Below, one piece after another: positions 19,689-29,361 of a stretch of DNA of 64,000 nucleotides. The first letter of the stretch is position 1, and each line of letters starts with the position of its first letter. The DNA lies in contig CAWHYW010000038.1 in NCBI GenBank assembly GCA_963833675.1, forward strand, positions 1 to 64,000, in the 5' to 3' direction. The notes below the pieces were generated by a model. It saw only the letters and a list, made by a program, of their open reading frames with translations. It did not search any database and was not told the origin of the DNA. This DNA is from DASQDN01 sp963833675. GTDB lineage: Bacteria > Acidobacteriota > Terriglobia > Bryobacterales > Bryobacteraceae. The translations under genes were made by a program, and so were the position numbers.

Positions 19689-20033
19689 ATGAAACTACTT
19701 ACCGCCGTTCCCGCTGGATTGGTTGTACATAAGAAGTCCATCACGGTTGTGTGCGCATCCGTCGCAATGGACTCAACAACTCACCCGGCTGGATGAACTG
19801 GATAGAAATCTGGCCTCAATCGATGAACGACTCAGCACCGAGATGAGCCAACATAGCGACTTGATTCAGCGTATATTGACTGTTCCCGCACCATCCTCTA
19901 TGTGCTCATCCGCGACGGGGGTGTTTATCGCGAGCGCGGCGGCGATTACTTTGACCGACTCCATCCCGAGCGTACCGCCAGAAGAATGGCCCAACGCTTG
20001 GAACGGACCGGCTTCGAAGCAATTCTGAAGAGA
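19689..20033 (+). pseudogene. Internally deleted IS110-family transposase relic
   Basis: Three short blocks in order match an IS110-type transposase but in different frames and with most of the protein missing: an N-terminal GLVVHKKSITVVCASV (DEDD domain start, normally GxDVHKKxI), a central QLTRLDELDRNLASIDERL..LIQRILTVP (coiled region before the Transposase_20 domain) and a C-terminal TILYVLIRDGGVYRERGGDY followed by FDRLHPERTARRMAQRLERT. The full protein would be 350-400 residues; here about 115 codons remain. It cannot be active. Family assignment is from memory of the motifs. Confidence 0.65.
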
Positions 20034-20441
20034 AAGCCATTGCTGAGCGTCCCCGTCAGCCTCGCCGTTCCCGCAGAGCTTTGCTCCAAGTGCCATCGGC
20101 GGCGCCTCGCTACCTGTATGCACGATAACCCAAAGCCAAACGCACAAACCGTAAACGCCAACCAACAGAAAACTAAGCGACTAGATGTTGCTAGTTTTCG
20201 AACGCTGGCCTCGCCCGAAGAACGCCGAAGCAAATCGAACGGCGTTAACGAGCTATTGCCAGCGGCACAACCGGGGCATGAAACCGGAAATCGCGCGCTT
20301 ATACGCTGCGACTCCGAATCGATAGTTTTGGATTATCGGGATTTTCGTGTTGAGAGATTGGGGTTACATCGGTACTGTTTCAAAGGCTCAAATGCCTAGC
20401 TTTGAAGAAATTCTGTTTACAGCCGCCTCAAACTCGTGAGA
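20034..20441. other. Stretch without a recognised gene
   Basis: Open frames here have no family features and unlikely composition. It lies between the IS relic and the DUF4159 stop codon and may be decayed insertion sequence. Confidence 0.5.
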
Positions 20442-21260
20442 TCAGTGGGTAAACGCGTAGATGACGTAGTTGATCCCCATGCGGTAGGCCTGTGAAGCAT
20501 AATGCTCGGGATATCGCGGATGGTCGGCCCACTCCCATGCGTCACCGTTATCTTGATTGTGGCAGATGGCGACCATCAGCCGCCCGTTATCGTCGTAAAT
20601 GCCGCGCCAGTGCGGCTGCACCCCGTCCTTCTCGTAAATTCGGCCGGTATACCAGTACTGAATGCCCGGAACTTGGATTCGGCGCGTGAGGTCGTACACG
20701 GTGTGAAAAGCGGGATCACTGTCCTCCATGTCAACGGCGGGGCGATCCGGAAACACACGCTGCATACTGCGCATAAAGACTTCCCATTCCTGAGAACCGT
20801 GAAAGTCGTCCACCATGAGAAAGCCCCCGCGCAGCAGGAACTCACGAAGCCGTGTAGCCTCGGTGGGGGAGAGATTCCAGTGCCCCACCTCCACCGCATA
20901 GATCCATGGCCAGTTGAAGATGCGGTCGTCTGTGAGAGATACAACCTCCTCAACCGATCGCGTGTCGACGCGCGTTAGCCGTCGCAGTCCGAGGACGAAC
21001 TGGCGTTCGGCTTTCGGCGCATCGATGCCCCAACTGACAAACTGGTAAGCCGGTTCGGGCCAGATGGAAGAGTAGCGCAATCTTGCGAATGCGAATTCCG
21101 TTCGGTCGTCACCGTCGGCCGGCAGTACCGACTCGGGATGCTCCACTTCATATGGATACGCCTCCACACCCCGATTCACGTGATTAAGCAATCGCGCGGT
21201 CAGACCGTATGCGGCGCTCAGAAAAAGAACCATTGCCGCATTGCGGCTGAATTTGTTCAT
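20442..21260 (-). CDS. DUF4159 domain protein, exported
   Basis: 272 residues with an N-terminal signal or anchor (NAAMVLFLSAAYGLTARLL). The body matches the DUF4159 family: FAFARLRYSS near residue 55, IYAVEVGHWNLSPTEATRLREFLLRGGFLMVDDF-type block (seen as REFLLRGGFLMVDDFHG), then VAICHNQDNGDAWEWADHPRYP and YRMGINYVIYAFTH at the end. The fold is glutamine-amidotransferase-like but no catalytic role is established. In other bacteria DUF4159 genes sit with MoxR/vWA/DUF58 genes; here it is alone, divergent from the P450 gene. Confidence 0.85.
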   Translation of the reverse strand: MNKFSRNAAMVLFLSAAYGLTARLLNHVNRGVEAYPYEVEHPESVLPADGDDRTEFAFARLRYSSIWPEPAYQFVSWGIDAPKAERQFVLGLRRLTRVDTRSVEEVVSLTDDRIFNWPWIYAVEVGHWNLSPTEATRLREFLLRGGFLMVDDFHGSQEWEVFMRSMQRVFPDRPAVDMEDSDPAFHTVYDLTRRIQVPGIQYWYTGRIYEKDGVQPHWRGIYDDNGRLMVAICHNQDNGDAWEWADHPRYPEHYASQAYRMGINYVIYAFTH

Positions 21261-21329
21261 GCCTACCTTCCGTTCTCCTGCACAATGAGCACCGGCGGAA
21301 GACTTCGCAGGCGGCTAATTCGCTTCGAA

Positions 21330-22607
21330 ATGACGGCGCCTTCTATCAGTAAACAGACATTGCCCATCAAAATATCTCCCTTCGGGGTGGTATTCAGAAC
21401 ATCGCACAGACGGTATGGTCCCGCCGAAGGGATACGCCTGCAGCCGCGCGAAGATGGCGACGTGAGCCCGCCGATCCCGCCTTGGGAGCCATTATCAGAG
21501 CAGGTACTTGCCGATCAGCGGGGTACCTACGATCGCATGCGCGCTGCGTGTCCGGCGGCCGAGTCGCCGAGAGGTGTCACACTTTTCAGGCATGCCGACG
21601 TAGTTGCGGCAGCCGCCGATCCGAACACGTTCTCCTCGGCTGCATCCGCGTATCGCACGGTACCTAATTCTCTGGACCCTCCCGAACACACGGCCTTCCG
21701 AGCCCTTATCGACCCTTTCTTCACGCCCGAGAGAATGAGAACGCTCGAGCACCGCATCCGGAGAATTGCGGAGGAGATCGTTGGCGAAGTGCAGCGCGGC
21801 GCCACCGTAGATGCAGTCACTGAGATCGGATACCCGTTTGCCGTGCGCGCACAGGCCGACTGGCTAGGGTGGCAAGACGTCGAAGATGAGCTCATCGGTT
21901 GGATGGCTGAGAACCATGCCGCTACGCGCTCAAGAGACCGGTCGCGGACGGCCGCGGTAGCCGCTGCTTTTGACCAGATCGTCCTGGCACAGGTGCAGAG
22001 CCGGCGGCAGATGGGCGGCGCTGCGCCGAAGGACCCGACGACCGAGTTGCTCGGGGTTACTGTTGATGGAAAGCTGTTGCCGGATGCCGACATCGTATCG
22101 ATTCTCCGCAACTGGACGGCAGGCGACCTCGGTTCGATGGCGGCAGCGCTCGGTGTTGTCGTGCATTTCCTTGCGACGCACTCCGATGTGCAGGAGGCTC
22201 TTCGGGCGGATCCTGCGAACCTGCCAGCCACCATCGACGAGATGCTGCGCATGGATGATCCGTTCCTGGTTAACCGTCGCGTGACGACGGCCGCCACACA
22301 GATCGCCGGGTTCGTACTCGAACCCGGCAAGCGGATTTATCTGAACTGGACCTCGGCCAATCGCGATGAGACCGTATTCGGCGACCCGGATGCATACCGG
22401 CCGGAGGAGAATGCTGCATACAACCTGGTCTACGGTACCGGCATTCACGCGTGTCCAGGCCGTCCGCTGGCAACGCTGGAGCTGGTCGTGGCGGTGGAGA
22501 CGCTCCTGGGCGCGTCAGCCCATATCGAGTTGGCGGCCGATGCAGATCCTCTGCGAGAGATATACCCGCTGGGCGGCTGGCGGCGCGTGCCAGTGCGGCT
22601 GCGATGA
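21330..22607 (+). CDS. Cytochrome P450 with an unusual I-helix
   Basis: Soluble bacterial P450. The haem-binding loop is GIHACPGRPLATLEL with the axial Cys; the ExxR equivalent and the SLDPPEHTAFRALIDPFFTP substrate-side block are present. The I-helix reads NWTAGDLGSMAAALG, without the usual acid-Thr pair after AG, so normal O2 activation may differ. Start uncertain: ATG 21330 gives 425 residues; ATG 21285 or GTG 21462 are possible; longer starts would overlap the divergent DUF4159 gene. No ferredoxin or reductase gene is nearby. The substrate is unknown. Ends 88 bases before the iron-sulfur repair gene. Confidence 0.88.
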   Translation: MTAPSISKQTLPIKISPFGVVFRTSHRRYGPAEGIRLQPREDGDVSPPIPPWEPLSEQVLADQRGTYDRMRAACPAAESPRGVTLFRHADVVAAAADPNTFSSAASAYRTVPNSLDPPEHTAFRALIDPFFTPERMRTLEHRIRRIAEEIVGEVQRGATVDAVTEIGYPFAVRAQADWLGWQDVEDELIGWMAENHAATRSRDRSRTAAVAAAFDQIVLAQVQSRRQMGGAAPKDPTTELLGVTVDGKLLPDADIVSILRNWTAGDLGSMAAALGVVVHFLATHSDVQEALRADPANLPATIDEMLRMDDPFLVNRRVTTAATQIAGFVLEPGKRIYLNWTSANRDETVFGDPDAYRPEENAAYNLVYGTGIHACPGRPLATLELVVAVETLLGASAHIELAADADPLREIYPLGGWRRVPVRLR

Positions 22608-22626
22608 GGAGCTTATGGCCCTTTTG

Positions 22627-22640
22627 TTGATTGTGATTAA
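22627..22640 (+). promoter_or_regulatory. FNR/Dnr-like operator upstream of the RIC gene
   Basis: TTGAT-TGTG-ATTAA matches the CRP/FNR-family half-site pattern TTGAT-N4-ATCAA at nine of ten positions. Centre is 62 bases before the ATG of the iron-sulfur repair gene. A possible -10 (GATACT, 22669-22674) would place the site near -47. Regulation by an O2- or NO-sensing FNR/Dnr protein is inferred. Confidence 0.5.
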
Positions 22641-22695
22641 AGTCACTGCGAGAAAGTCGGCCGACGGTGATACTTAGGTCGGAGATTGATTGCAC

Positions 22696-23421
22696 ATGCC
22701 TTTGACTCAAGAAACAACTGTTGCAGAAATGGCGACGAAATCGCTTTCGGCGGTCCGCGTTTTCGAAAAGCTAGGAATTGATTACTGCTGCGGCGGCAAA
22801 CGTCCGCTCGCTGTCGTATGCAGGGAAAAAGGTTACGATCCGGGAAACGTTGAACGAGAACTGGATGCTGCTCTTGCCGGCGCCGAAGAGGCGGCACGGG
22901 ACTGGGAAACGGCTCGCCTTGGAGAATTGATCCAACATATCGTTTCGGCGCATCACGAGTATCTCCGGCGTGAGCTACCGGCCGTGCAAGCGCGTCTTGA
23001 TAAGGTTTACCGCGTGTACAACCAACGATACGGTCCTACGCTCATCGGTTTGCCGGAGGTTTTCACCGAGCTTAGGGAGGAGTTGGAGACGCATATTCAG
23101 AAGGAGGAGATGATCCTGTTCCCCGCGATTGCCGCTTGCGAGCAGGCTATCGCCTCAGGGCGGCCGCTCCCGCCGACCCGGTTCGGGACCGTCGCGAATC
23201 CGATTCACATGATGGAGCTCGAGCACGAGAGCGCGGGTAGGGCGCTCGAGAAAATTCACGAGATCACTCGCGATTTCGAGGTTCCGGATTATGCCTGCGT
23301 GACTTACCGCGCGCTCATGAGCGGCCTTGATGAACTCGAGCGCGATTTGCATATGCACATCCATCTGGAGAACAATATCCTGTTCCCTCGCGCTGAGAGG
23401 CTCGAGGCTTCGGCACGATAA
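22696..23421 (+). CDS. Iron-sulfur cluster repair di-iron protein (RIC/ScdA/YtfE)
   Basis: Repairs Fe-S clusters damaged by nitric oxide or peroxide. 241 residues from ATG 22696. The N-terminal ScdA domain has the FEKLGIDYCCGGKRPL motif with the Cys pair; the hemerythrin-like domain supplies His/Glu iron ligands in IVSAHHEYLRRELP, LETHIQKEEMILFPAI, MMELEHESAGRAL and HMHIHLENNILFPRA. Full length for the family. An FNR/Dnr-like site lies upstream, which fits induction under low oxygen or NO. The preceding P450 may be co-transcribed or separate. Confidence 0.95.
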   Translation: MPLTQETTVAEMATKSLSAVRVFEKLGIDYCCGGKRPLAVVCREKGYDPGNVERELDAALAGAEEAARDWETARLGELIQHIVSAHHEYLRRELPAVQARLDKVYRVYNQRYGPTLIGLPEVFTELREELETHIQKEEMILFPAIAACEQAIASGRPLPPTRFGTVANPIHMMELEHESAGRALEKIHEITRDFEVPDYACVTYRALMSGLDELERDLHMHIHLENNILFPRAERLEASAR

Positions 23422-23537
23422 GGTGCGTAACTAGAGCCCTCCGGCCAAAAGTGGCACCTATGTCTTAGGAACAAAATAGTACCTATGTCTCCCGATGGAG
23501 ATGGAGAGCATTCCCAGTCTCCGTGCTTGGCCAACTG

Positions 23538-23736
23538 ATGAAGCCACGCGTCTATCTGGAAACCTCCGTTCTAAGCTACGTGGCCGTGCGAGGACGACGA
23601 GATCTTACAGCAAGCCTACAGGAACCGGGACGCCTACGCCGCTAAACACGGCTACGACCTCGAAAGGATCTTTCAAGACCTGAAAAGGCGAGAAGCCGAA
23701 TCAAGGCTGAAGCGTGCTGAAGATCGCCGGAAATAA
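23538..23736 (+). pseudogene. Fused relic of a PIN toxin start and an antitoxin tail
   Basis: From ATG 23538 the frame gives MKPRVYLETSVLSYVAVRGR, the start of a VapC/PIN toxin with its first catalytic Asp position replaced by Glu-Thr context as in this subgroup. Near 23600 another frame takes over: ILQQAYRNRDAYAAKHGYDL and ERIFQDLKRREAESRLKRAE, which resembles the C-terminal part of the small antitoxin that normally precedes such toxins. About 100 residues of toxin and the antitoxin head are missing. This is a deletion relic, not a working module. Two copies of ACCTATGTCT (23456 and 23481) upstream may be an old IS end. Confidence 0.5.
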
Positions 23737-23760
23737 ATAAACCATCTGGGGATGTTATGG

Positions 23761-23834
23761 TGCGCCCGGCATGACTCGAACATGCGACCTTCTGGTTCGT
23801 AGCCAGACGCTCTATCCAACTGAGCTACGGGCGC
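23761..23834 (-). tRNA. tRNA-Arg, anticodon ACG
   Basis: 74 bases. Acceptor GCGCCCG pairs with CGGGCGC; the D-arm has GCTCAGTTGGATAGAGC; the anticodon stem-loop CTGGCTACGAACCAG carries ACG; the T-arm GCATGTTCGAGTCATGC has the standard loop. The 3' CCA is not encoded in full (the sequence continues CC-AT after the discriminator A). Confidence 0.97.
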
Positions 23835-23877
23835 ACAGGTAGGCACCCACTAATGTAGCATCGCGGCTCCCGGGAAC

Positions 23878-24819
<942 letters not shown>

Positions 24820-24828
24820 GCGCTTAGT

Positions 24829-25528
24829 CTATCTGGCATCGCGGACGCAGCGGAATCCGACGTGAGCGACGGGATTATCGGGCTTATGGCTGTCACGGAA
24901 CGTCACCCGGAGTTGCAGTGGATTGGCGCCGAAACTGCCGCCACGAATCACTTTGCGCGCGCCTGGATCCTGCACGATATGCGCATCGTGGCGATCGCGC
25001 CAATTGTCAGCGGTCCACTCCCATACATTGCCGGCCATGTCATACAGGCCGTAGCCATTTGGCGGGTACGTGCCCACGCGCACGGGACCGTTCACCTTCG
25101 ATGCGCTGTAATTTGCACGCTCCGGAGTGGGCGGATCGGACCCCCATGGATATTCGTTTCCGGGTTTACCACCTTGCGCCGCATACTCCCATTCGGCCTC
25201 GGTCGGCAGCCGCTTGTATTGCCACGAGCAGTAGGCGCTAGCTGCGTACCATGTAACGAACGCCACGGGATCCTGTGCGCCGCCGGCTGAGATTTTAGAC
25301 GTGTACTCCGGGTGCTCCCGGATGAACTGAAGAAACTCTTCGTTGGTGACTTCGTGGCTGTCAATAAAGAAGGAGTCCAGCCTGACTTTGACGCGAGGGG
25401 ATTCAGCCTTCATCATGTCTCGCAACCCCGCGCCCACATCAGCGTACTTCGGTTCCGGCTGATCCGTTGCCCATAGAGAACTCGCCGCCCTGGATAAACA
25501 CCATTGTCGTGAGCAGAACAAGCAGCAT
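24829..25528 (-). CDS. SUMF1/formylglycine-generating-enzyme-fold protein, exported (one frameshift)
   Basis: The C-type-lectin-like SUMF1 fold is clear: VKVRLDSFFIDSHEVTNEEF, then YCSWQYKRLPTEAEWEYAAQ, the YPPNGYGLYDMAGNVWEWTADNW-type block (seen as GLYDMAGNVWEWTADNW) and VIRGGSFGANPLQLRVTFR near the end. The start lies upstream at 25528 (MLLVLLTTMVFIQGGEFSMG), separated by a break near 25460. The Cys pair needed to make formylglycine in sulfatases is missing, so it is probably not a true FGE. Family members often modify or regulate other enzymes; the role here is unknown. Confidence 0.85.
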
Positions 25529-25577
25529 GCTCGATGGACGAAGGAGACGAACCTCGGTTAGGCCGGCCGGATGGATT

Positions 25578-27053
25578 TCATTGACTCGACAGGGCCTTCT
25601 GCTGCTCCTCCGAATACCGGCATTGTGGCGCAGGAGCGACTTGAAGTCCCATGCGCAGGGCGTTCAAGCGAGCTTCGAATGCGCAGGGGTCGAGCTGAAG
25701 CGCACGCTCAAAATCCGATTTTGCGGCCGCAGTCTGTTTGAGGATTAACAACGCCACACCCCTGTTACTTAGGGCTTGGGGGTTGTCCGGCGCCATTGCG
25801 AGCGCACGCCCAAACTCGCTGAGGGCTTTTCCCGGCTCGCCGGAAGTCAGATAGGCTCTGCCCAATTCCGAGGCGACCAGAGGCGAATCCGGATTCATGC
25901 TTTTGGCGCGTTCGAGCAGACCTATCGCTTCATGCGGCTCCACTACTCGCGCCAGTTGCACATATGGACGCGCATCGTACGCATTGCGATGGACGGCTTC
26001 GCGCCAGAGGCGCTCCGGACTCGCCCACACATAACAGCGGTAAATCGAAACGACCGCGAGCAGGACCAGAATCCAGGTTTGCCTGGGCAGAAGCATGGCA
26101 AATGCCACGGCAAATGCGAGTAGCGGGAGATACATACGCCGGAAGGCCATCACGTCCGCCGCCGGAAATATAGAGGAACTCGGTAAAAGAAGGGCTAACG
26201 CGGCGATGATCCAGAAACCATGCTGCGCACCCGAAAACCATCGTAAGACCAGGAACACCACTATAAGGACCGCGATCCAAAGAAACCAAAGCGAACCCGG
26301 AGGCGATGGCGGGTCGATCGAATACATCGGGATAGCCAAGCCAAGCGCGTATCCGGCGATCGCGCCGCCTTGACGCGCCAGATACTCCCAAGGACTAAGC
26401 CCTGCTTGCGCACCTGCTCCGGAGCCTTGCGTCACTGCGGTCATGAAGAGCACGCGCAATCCGAATACGAGTGACAAACCAAGCATGGCCGCAATGGGCC
26501 GCCATTCGCTTCGATTGCGGGAGATCGAGAGATGAAGTAGCGCGACGAAGACCGCATATCCCACAGCCTCTTCTTTCGATAGCAGCGCTAAGGCAAACCA
26601 GAGAACGGCTCGCCAATGTCTGCCGCGCAGCCACTCGTTGAATGACAGCAGGCAGAAGACTGACATCAGGAGAGTGCTGCGAGCGAAGATATAGTTCACG
26701 GCTTCGGATTGCATCGGGTGCACGGCGAAGATCGCTGCGGCAAACCACGCAATTTGAGCGGGCATGAGGCGTCGCAGCGCTGCGAACGCGAGCCACACGG
26801 CGCCAAGGTGCAACCCAAGATTCACAGCATGGTATGCCAACGCGTGCCTTCCGGCAATCATGTAGTTCACCCAAAATATGAAGTACGTGAGGGGCCGCGT
26901 CTGTTGAGGCCGCCAGACTTCCCACCAGCCGGATGGACTCGTTAAGACGGGATCGGAGAAGATCGCGAAATCATCGAGAATGAAAGCCCCGAAAAGGCTC
27001 CCGCCATAGGCGATGAGTGTTAGCAGCAACAACCACCATGGCGAGGTTCTCAT
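25578..27053 (-). CDS. Polytopic membrane protein with TPR tail, O-mannosyltransferase-like
   Basis: About 490 residues from Met 27053 (MRTSPWWLLLLTLIAYG). Roughly ten membrane helices fill the first 340 residues; the loop ILDDFAIFSDP after the first helix and HPMQSEAVNYIFARSTLL resemble the TMTC/GT39-like lipid-sugar-dependent glycosyltransferase group. The C-terminal 140 residues are TPR units (AIGLLERAKSMNPDSPLVAS, LSEFGRALAMAPDNPQALSN). This TMTC-like layout suggests transfer of a sugar to exported proteins (inference). Divergent from nth. Confidence 0.8.
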   Translation of the reverse strand: MRTSPWWLLLLTLIAYGGSLFGAFILDDFAIFSDPVLTSPSGWWEVWRPQQTRPLTYFIFWVNYMIAGRHALAYHAVNLGLHLGAVWLAFAALRRLMPAQIAWFAAAIFAVHPMQSEAVNYIFARSTLLMSVFCLLSFNEWLRGRHWRAVLWFALALLSKEEAVGYAVFVALLHLSISRNRSEWRPIAAMLGLSLVFGLRVLFMTAVTQGSGAGAQAGLSPWEYLARQGGAIAGYALGLAIPMYSIDPPSPPGSLWFLWIAVLIVVFLVLRWFSGAQHGFWIIAALALLLPSSSIFPAADVMAFRRMYLPLLAFAVAFAMLLPRQTWILVLLAVVSIYRCYVWASPERLWREAVHRNAYDARPYVQLARVVEPHEAIGLLERAKSMNPDSPLVASELGRAYLTSGEPGKALSEFGRALAMAPDNPQALSNRGVALLILKQTAAAKSDFERALQLDPCAFEARLNALRMGLQVAPAPQCRYSEEQQKALSSQ

Positions 27054-27093
27054 CGGCACTGGCGATGCTATCATGAGGCATCATCGAGCCGGA

Positions 27094-27792
27094 ATGCCTG
27101 CCGAACAAGTAACAGCCACACCGCCGTCGAAAGTCCCTAAACCCAAAACCGCCGCCGAACGAAAACAACGTGTCGGCAAAATTCTGGAGGGGCTCGACAA
27201 GTTGTATCCGAATGCGACCTGCGCACTGACCCACAGGTCGCCTTGGGAGCTGCTGGTGGCGACGATCCTTTCCGCGCAGTGCACGGACGTACGGGTCAAT
27301 CAGGTTACTCCCGGGCTGTTTCGAAAGTATCCGACGATGACCGATTTCGCCCATGCCAATCAGGAAGAACTGGCCAACGATATTCGATCGACCGGGTTCT
27401 TCAACAACAAGGCAAGAAGCGTTATCGGCGCCGCGAAAAAGATCCTGACCGACTTCAAAGGACAAATTCCGCGCGATATCGATGATCTGCTCCAAGTACC
27501 AGGAGCGGCTCGGAAGACGGCGAATGTCGTTCTTGGCACCGCGTTTGGGATTGCTTCCGGCGTGGTTGTGGATACGCATGTACATCGCGTCTCCAGGCGG
27601 CTCGATTTGACTAAAAAAGACGATCCTGTGGGTATTGAACAGGACTTGATGAAGATCATCCCGAAAGAGCGCTGGATATTGTTTTCACATCAGGTCATTC
27701 ATCACGGGCGTAACCTTTGTATCGCGCGTAAACCGCGTTGTAGTGAGTGCCTGCTGGACCCGATCTGTTACGCCAAAGATAAGACGATATGA
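27094..27792 (+). CDS. nth: Endonuclease III
   Basis: DNA glycosylase/AP lyase for oxidised pyrimidines. About 232 residues. Helix-hairpin-helix seen as LLQVPGAARKTANVVLG with the catalytic Lys, then VDTHVHRVSRRL with the catalytic Asp, and the [4Fe-4S] ligands C-x6-C-x2-C-x5-C in CIARKPRCSECLLDPIC. A Lys/Pro-rich N-terminal extension of about 20 residues precedes the fold. ATG 27094 is preferred over 27073 because the latter overlaps the divergent gene start. Its stop overlaps the TldD start (ATGA). Confidence 0.96.
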   Translation: MPAEQVTATPPSKVPKPKTAAERKQRVGKILEGLDKLYPNATCALTHRSPWELLVATILSAQCTDVRVNQVTPGLFRKYPTMTDFAHANQEELANDIRSTGFFNNKARSVIGAAKKILTDFKGQIPRDIDDLLQVPGAARKTANVVLGTAFGIASGVVVDTHVHRVSRRLDLTKKDDPVGIEQDLMKIIPKERWILFSHQVIHHGRNLCIARKPRCSECLLDPICYAKDKTI

Positions 27793-29360
27793 GCTTGTCT
27801 CGACGCACGTTCCTGAGCAGTTCCGCCGCTGCTCTCGCGGCTGAGTTGTTCGCCGGACCGAAGGAGAGTAACGTTCCTAATGCGTCGCTCGAGAAACTTG
27901 CCGATGTGGCGTTGCGGGAAGCGAAGAAGCGGAAAGTGTCCTATTGCGATATCCGCATCAATCGCTACCGCGACCAGAGTGTGTCGATTCGGCTTACTCC
28001 GGAGCGCGGCACCGGAAAAACGCTTGAAGTGCCGGGGATCGGGGACAGCGACAGTTTTGGATTCGGTGTTCGTGTCATTGTGAATGGCGCGTGGGGATTC
28101 GCGTCGTCACCGACGGTGACTGCTGCCGAAATCGCGCGAATAACCGGCGAAGCCGTCACGGTCGCGAAAGCAAATGCGAGCATCAAGTCCCGGCCGGTCA
28201 TTCTAGCGGCAACGAAGGCCTATCGGGATCGCTGGAACTCTCCCTTCGAACGTAATCCTTTCGATGTGGCGATTCCGGAAAAGCTCGCTCTGCTGCTGGA
28301 AGTCGGCCGGGAGATCAAGAAAGACAAGCGCGTATTCTCCTCAAGCGCGTCGCTGACGTTTCACTCGGAAGACAAATATTTTGCATCGAGCGAAGGCTCG
28401 TCGATTCAACAGCTCATTATCCAGACGTTCGCCAACTCCTCTGCCAATGCAGTCGATATCCAGAAGCGTTTGTCGAAGTCGCGCAGCTATATTCCGACAC
28501 CGCTTGCCGTGGGATACGAGTTTGTCCCCACGATGAACCTGCTGGAGAACGCGCAACGGATCCGCGAGGAAGTAATCGAGCATCTCAAAGCGCCGTCCGT
28601 GGCTGCGAGCAGGAAGGATCTGGTGCTGATGCCGAGCCACCTGTTTCTAACGATTCATGAGAGCGTCGGGCATCCAACCGAGTTGGACCGCGCTCTCGGG
28701 TACGAAGCAAACTTCGCGGGGACCAGCTATCTGACTCCGGACAAGCTGCGCAAGGAAAAGATTGCCAGCGAGCATGTCAGCATCTATGGCGATCGTACAA
28801 CGGAGCGCGCTCTGGCAACGGTGGCTTATGACGATGACGGAGTAAAGACCACGAAGTTTCCGCTGATCGACCACGGTCTTTTTGCGGGATATCAGACGAT
28901 CCGCGATCAGGCGCATCTCATCGGTGAGAAGGAATCTCGAGGCTGTTGTTATGCCGACTCGTGGGCGAGTGTGCCTTTTCAGCGCATGCCGAATGTTTCG
29001 ATGGAGCCGGGGAAGTCCGATGTCACGCTCGATGACCTCATCTCCGGCGTTGATGACGGAATCCTGATTGAAGGCCGCGGAAGCTATTCGATCGATCAGC
29101 AGCGCTATAACTTCCAGTTCGGCGGCGACGCGTTCTGGGAAATCAAAGGCGGAAAGAAACGAGGAATGGTGTCGCAAGTTGCTTACCAGGCGCGCACGCC
29201 AGATTTCTGGAAAGCTTGCGACGGAGTGGCAGGGCCGAGCTATTGGCAGATGTACGGGTCGGGCGCGGATGGAAAAGGGGAGCCGATTCAGCTTAACTCG
29301 ATCAGTCATGGATGCTCGCCTGCGCGATTCAGGCAAGTACAGGTGATCGCTACCGACTAG
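27789..29360 (+). CDS. tldD: TldD-like metalloprotease with a twin-arginine signal
   Basis: Zinc protease half of the TldD/TldE pair, which trims unfolded peptides and processes modified peptides. 523 residues. The motif HESVGH at residues 290-295 is the HExxxH zinc site. The N-terminus MSLSRRTFLSSSAAALAAEL fits a Tat signal (SRRxFL), unusual for a family that is cytoplasmic in E. coli. Other family parts: SFGFGVRVIVNGAWGFAS near residue 85 and GCCYADSWASVPFQRMPN. It overlaps nth by four bases and is followed one base later by the TldE gene. Confidence 0.93.
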   Translation: MSLSRRTFLSSSAAALAAELFAGPKESNVPNASLEKLADVALREAKKRKVSYCDIRINRYRDQSVSIRLTPERGTGKTLEVPGIGDSDSFGFGVRVIVNGAWGFASSPTVTAAEIARITGEAVTVAKANASIKSRPVILAATKAYRDRWNSPFERNPFDVAIPEKLALLLEVGREIKKDKRVFSSSASLTFHSEDKYFASSEGSSIQQLIIQTFANSSANAVDIQKRLSKSRSYIPTPLAVGYEFVPTMNLLENAQRIREEVIEHLKAPSVAASRKDLVLMPSHLFLTIHESVGHPTELDRALGYEANFAGTSYLTPDKLRKEKIASEHVSIYGDRTTERALATVAYDDDGVKTTKFPLIDHGLFAGYQTIRDQAHLIGEKESRGCCYADSWASVPFQRMPNVSMEPGKSDVTLDDLISGVDDGILIEGRGSYSIDQQRYNFQFGGDAFWEIKGGKKRGMVSQVAYQARTPDFWKACDGVAGPSYWQMYGSGADGKGEPIQLNSISHGCSPARFRQVQVIATD

Positions 29361-29361
29361 C

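Noticed and set aside
19902..20399. 165-codon plus-strand open frame after the IS relic as a gene
   Set aside because: Only its first 45 codons resemble the transposase tail; the rest has no features and lacks a ribosome site.
21138..21329. Longer P450 start overlapping the DUF4159 gene
   Set aside because: The extra residues have no P450 features and run antisense through the start of a well-supported gene.
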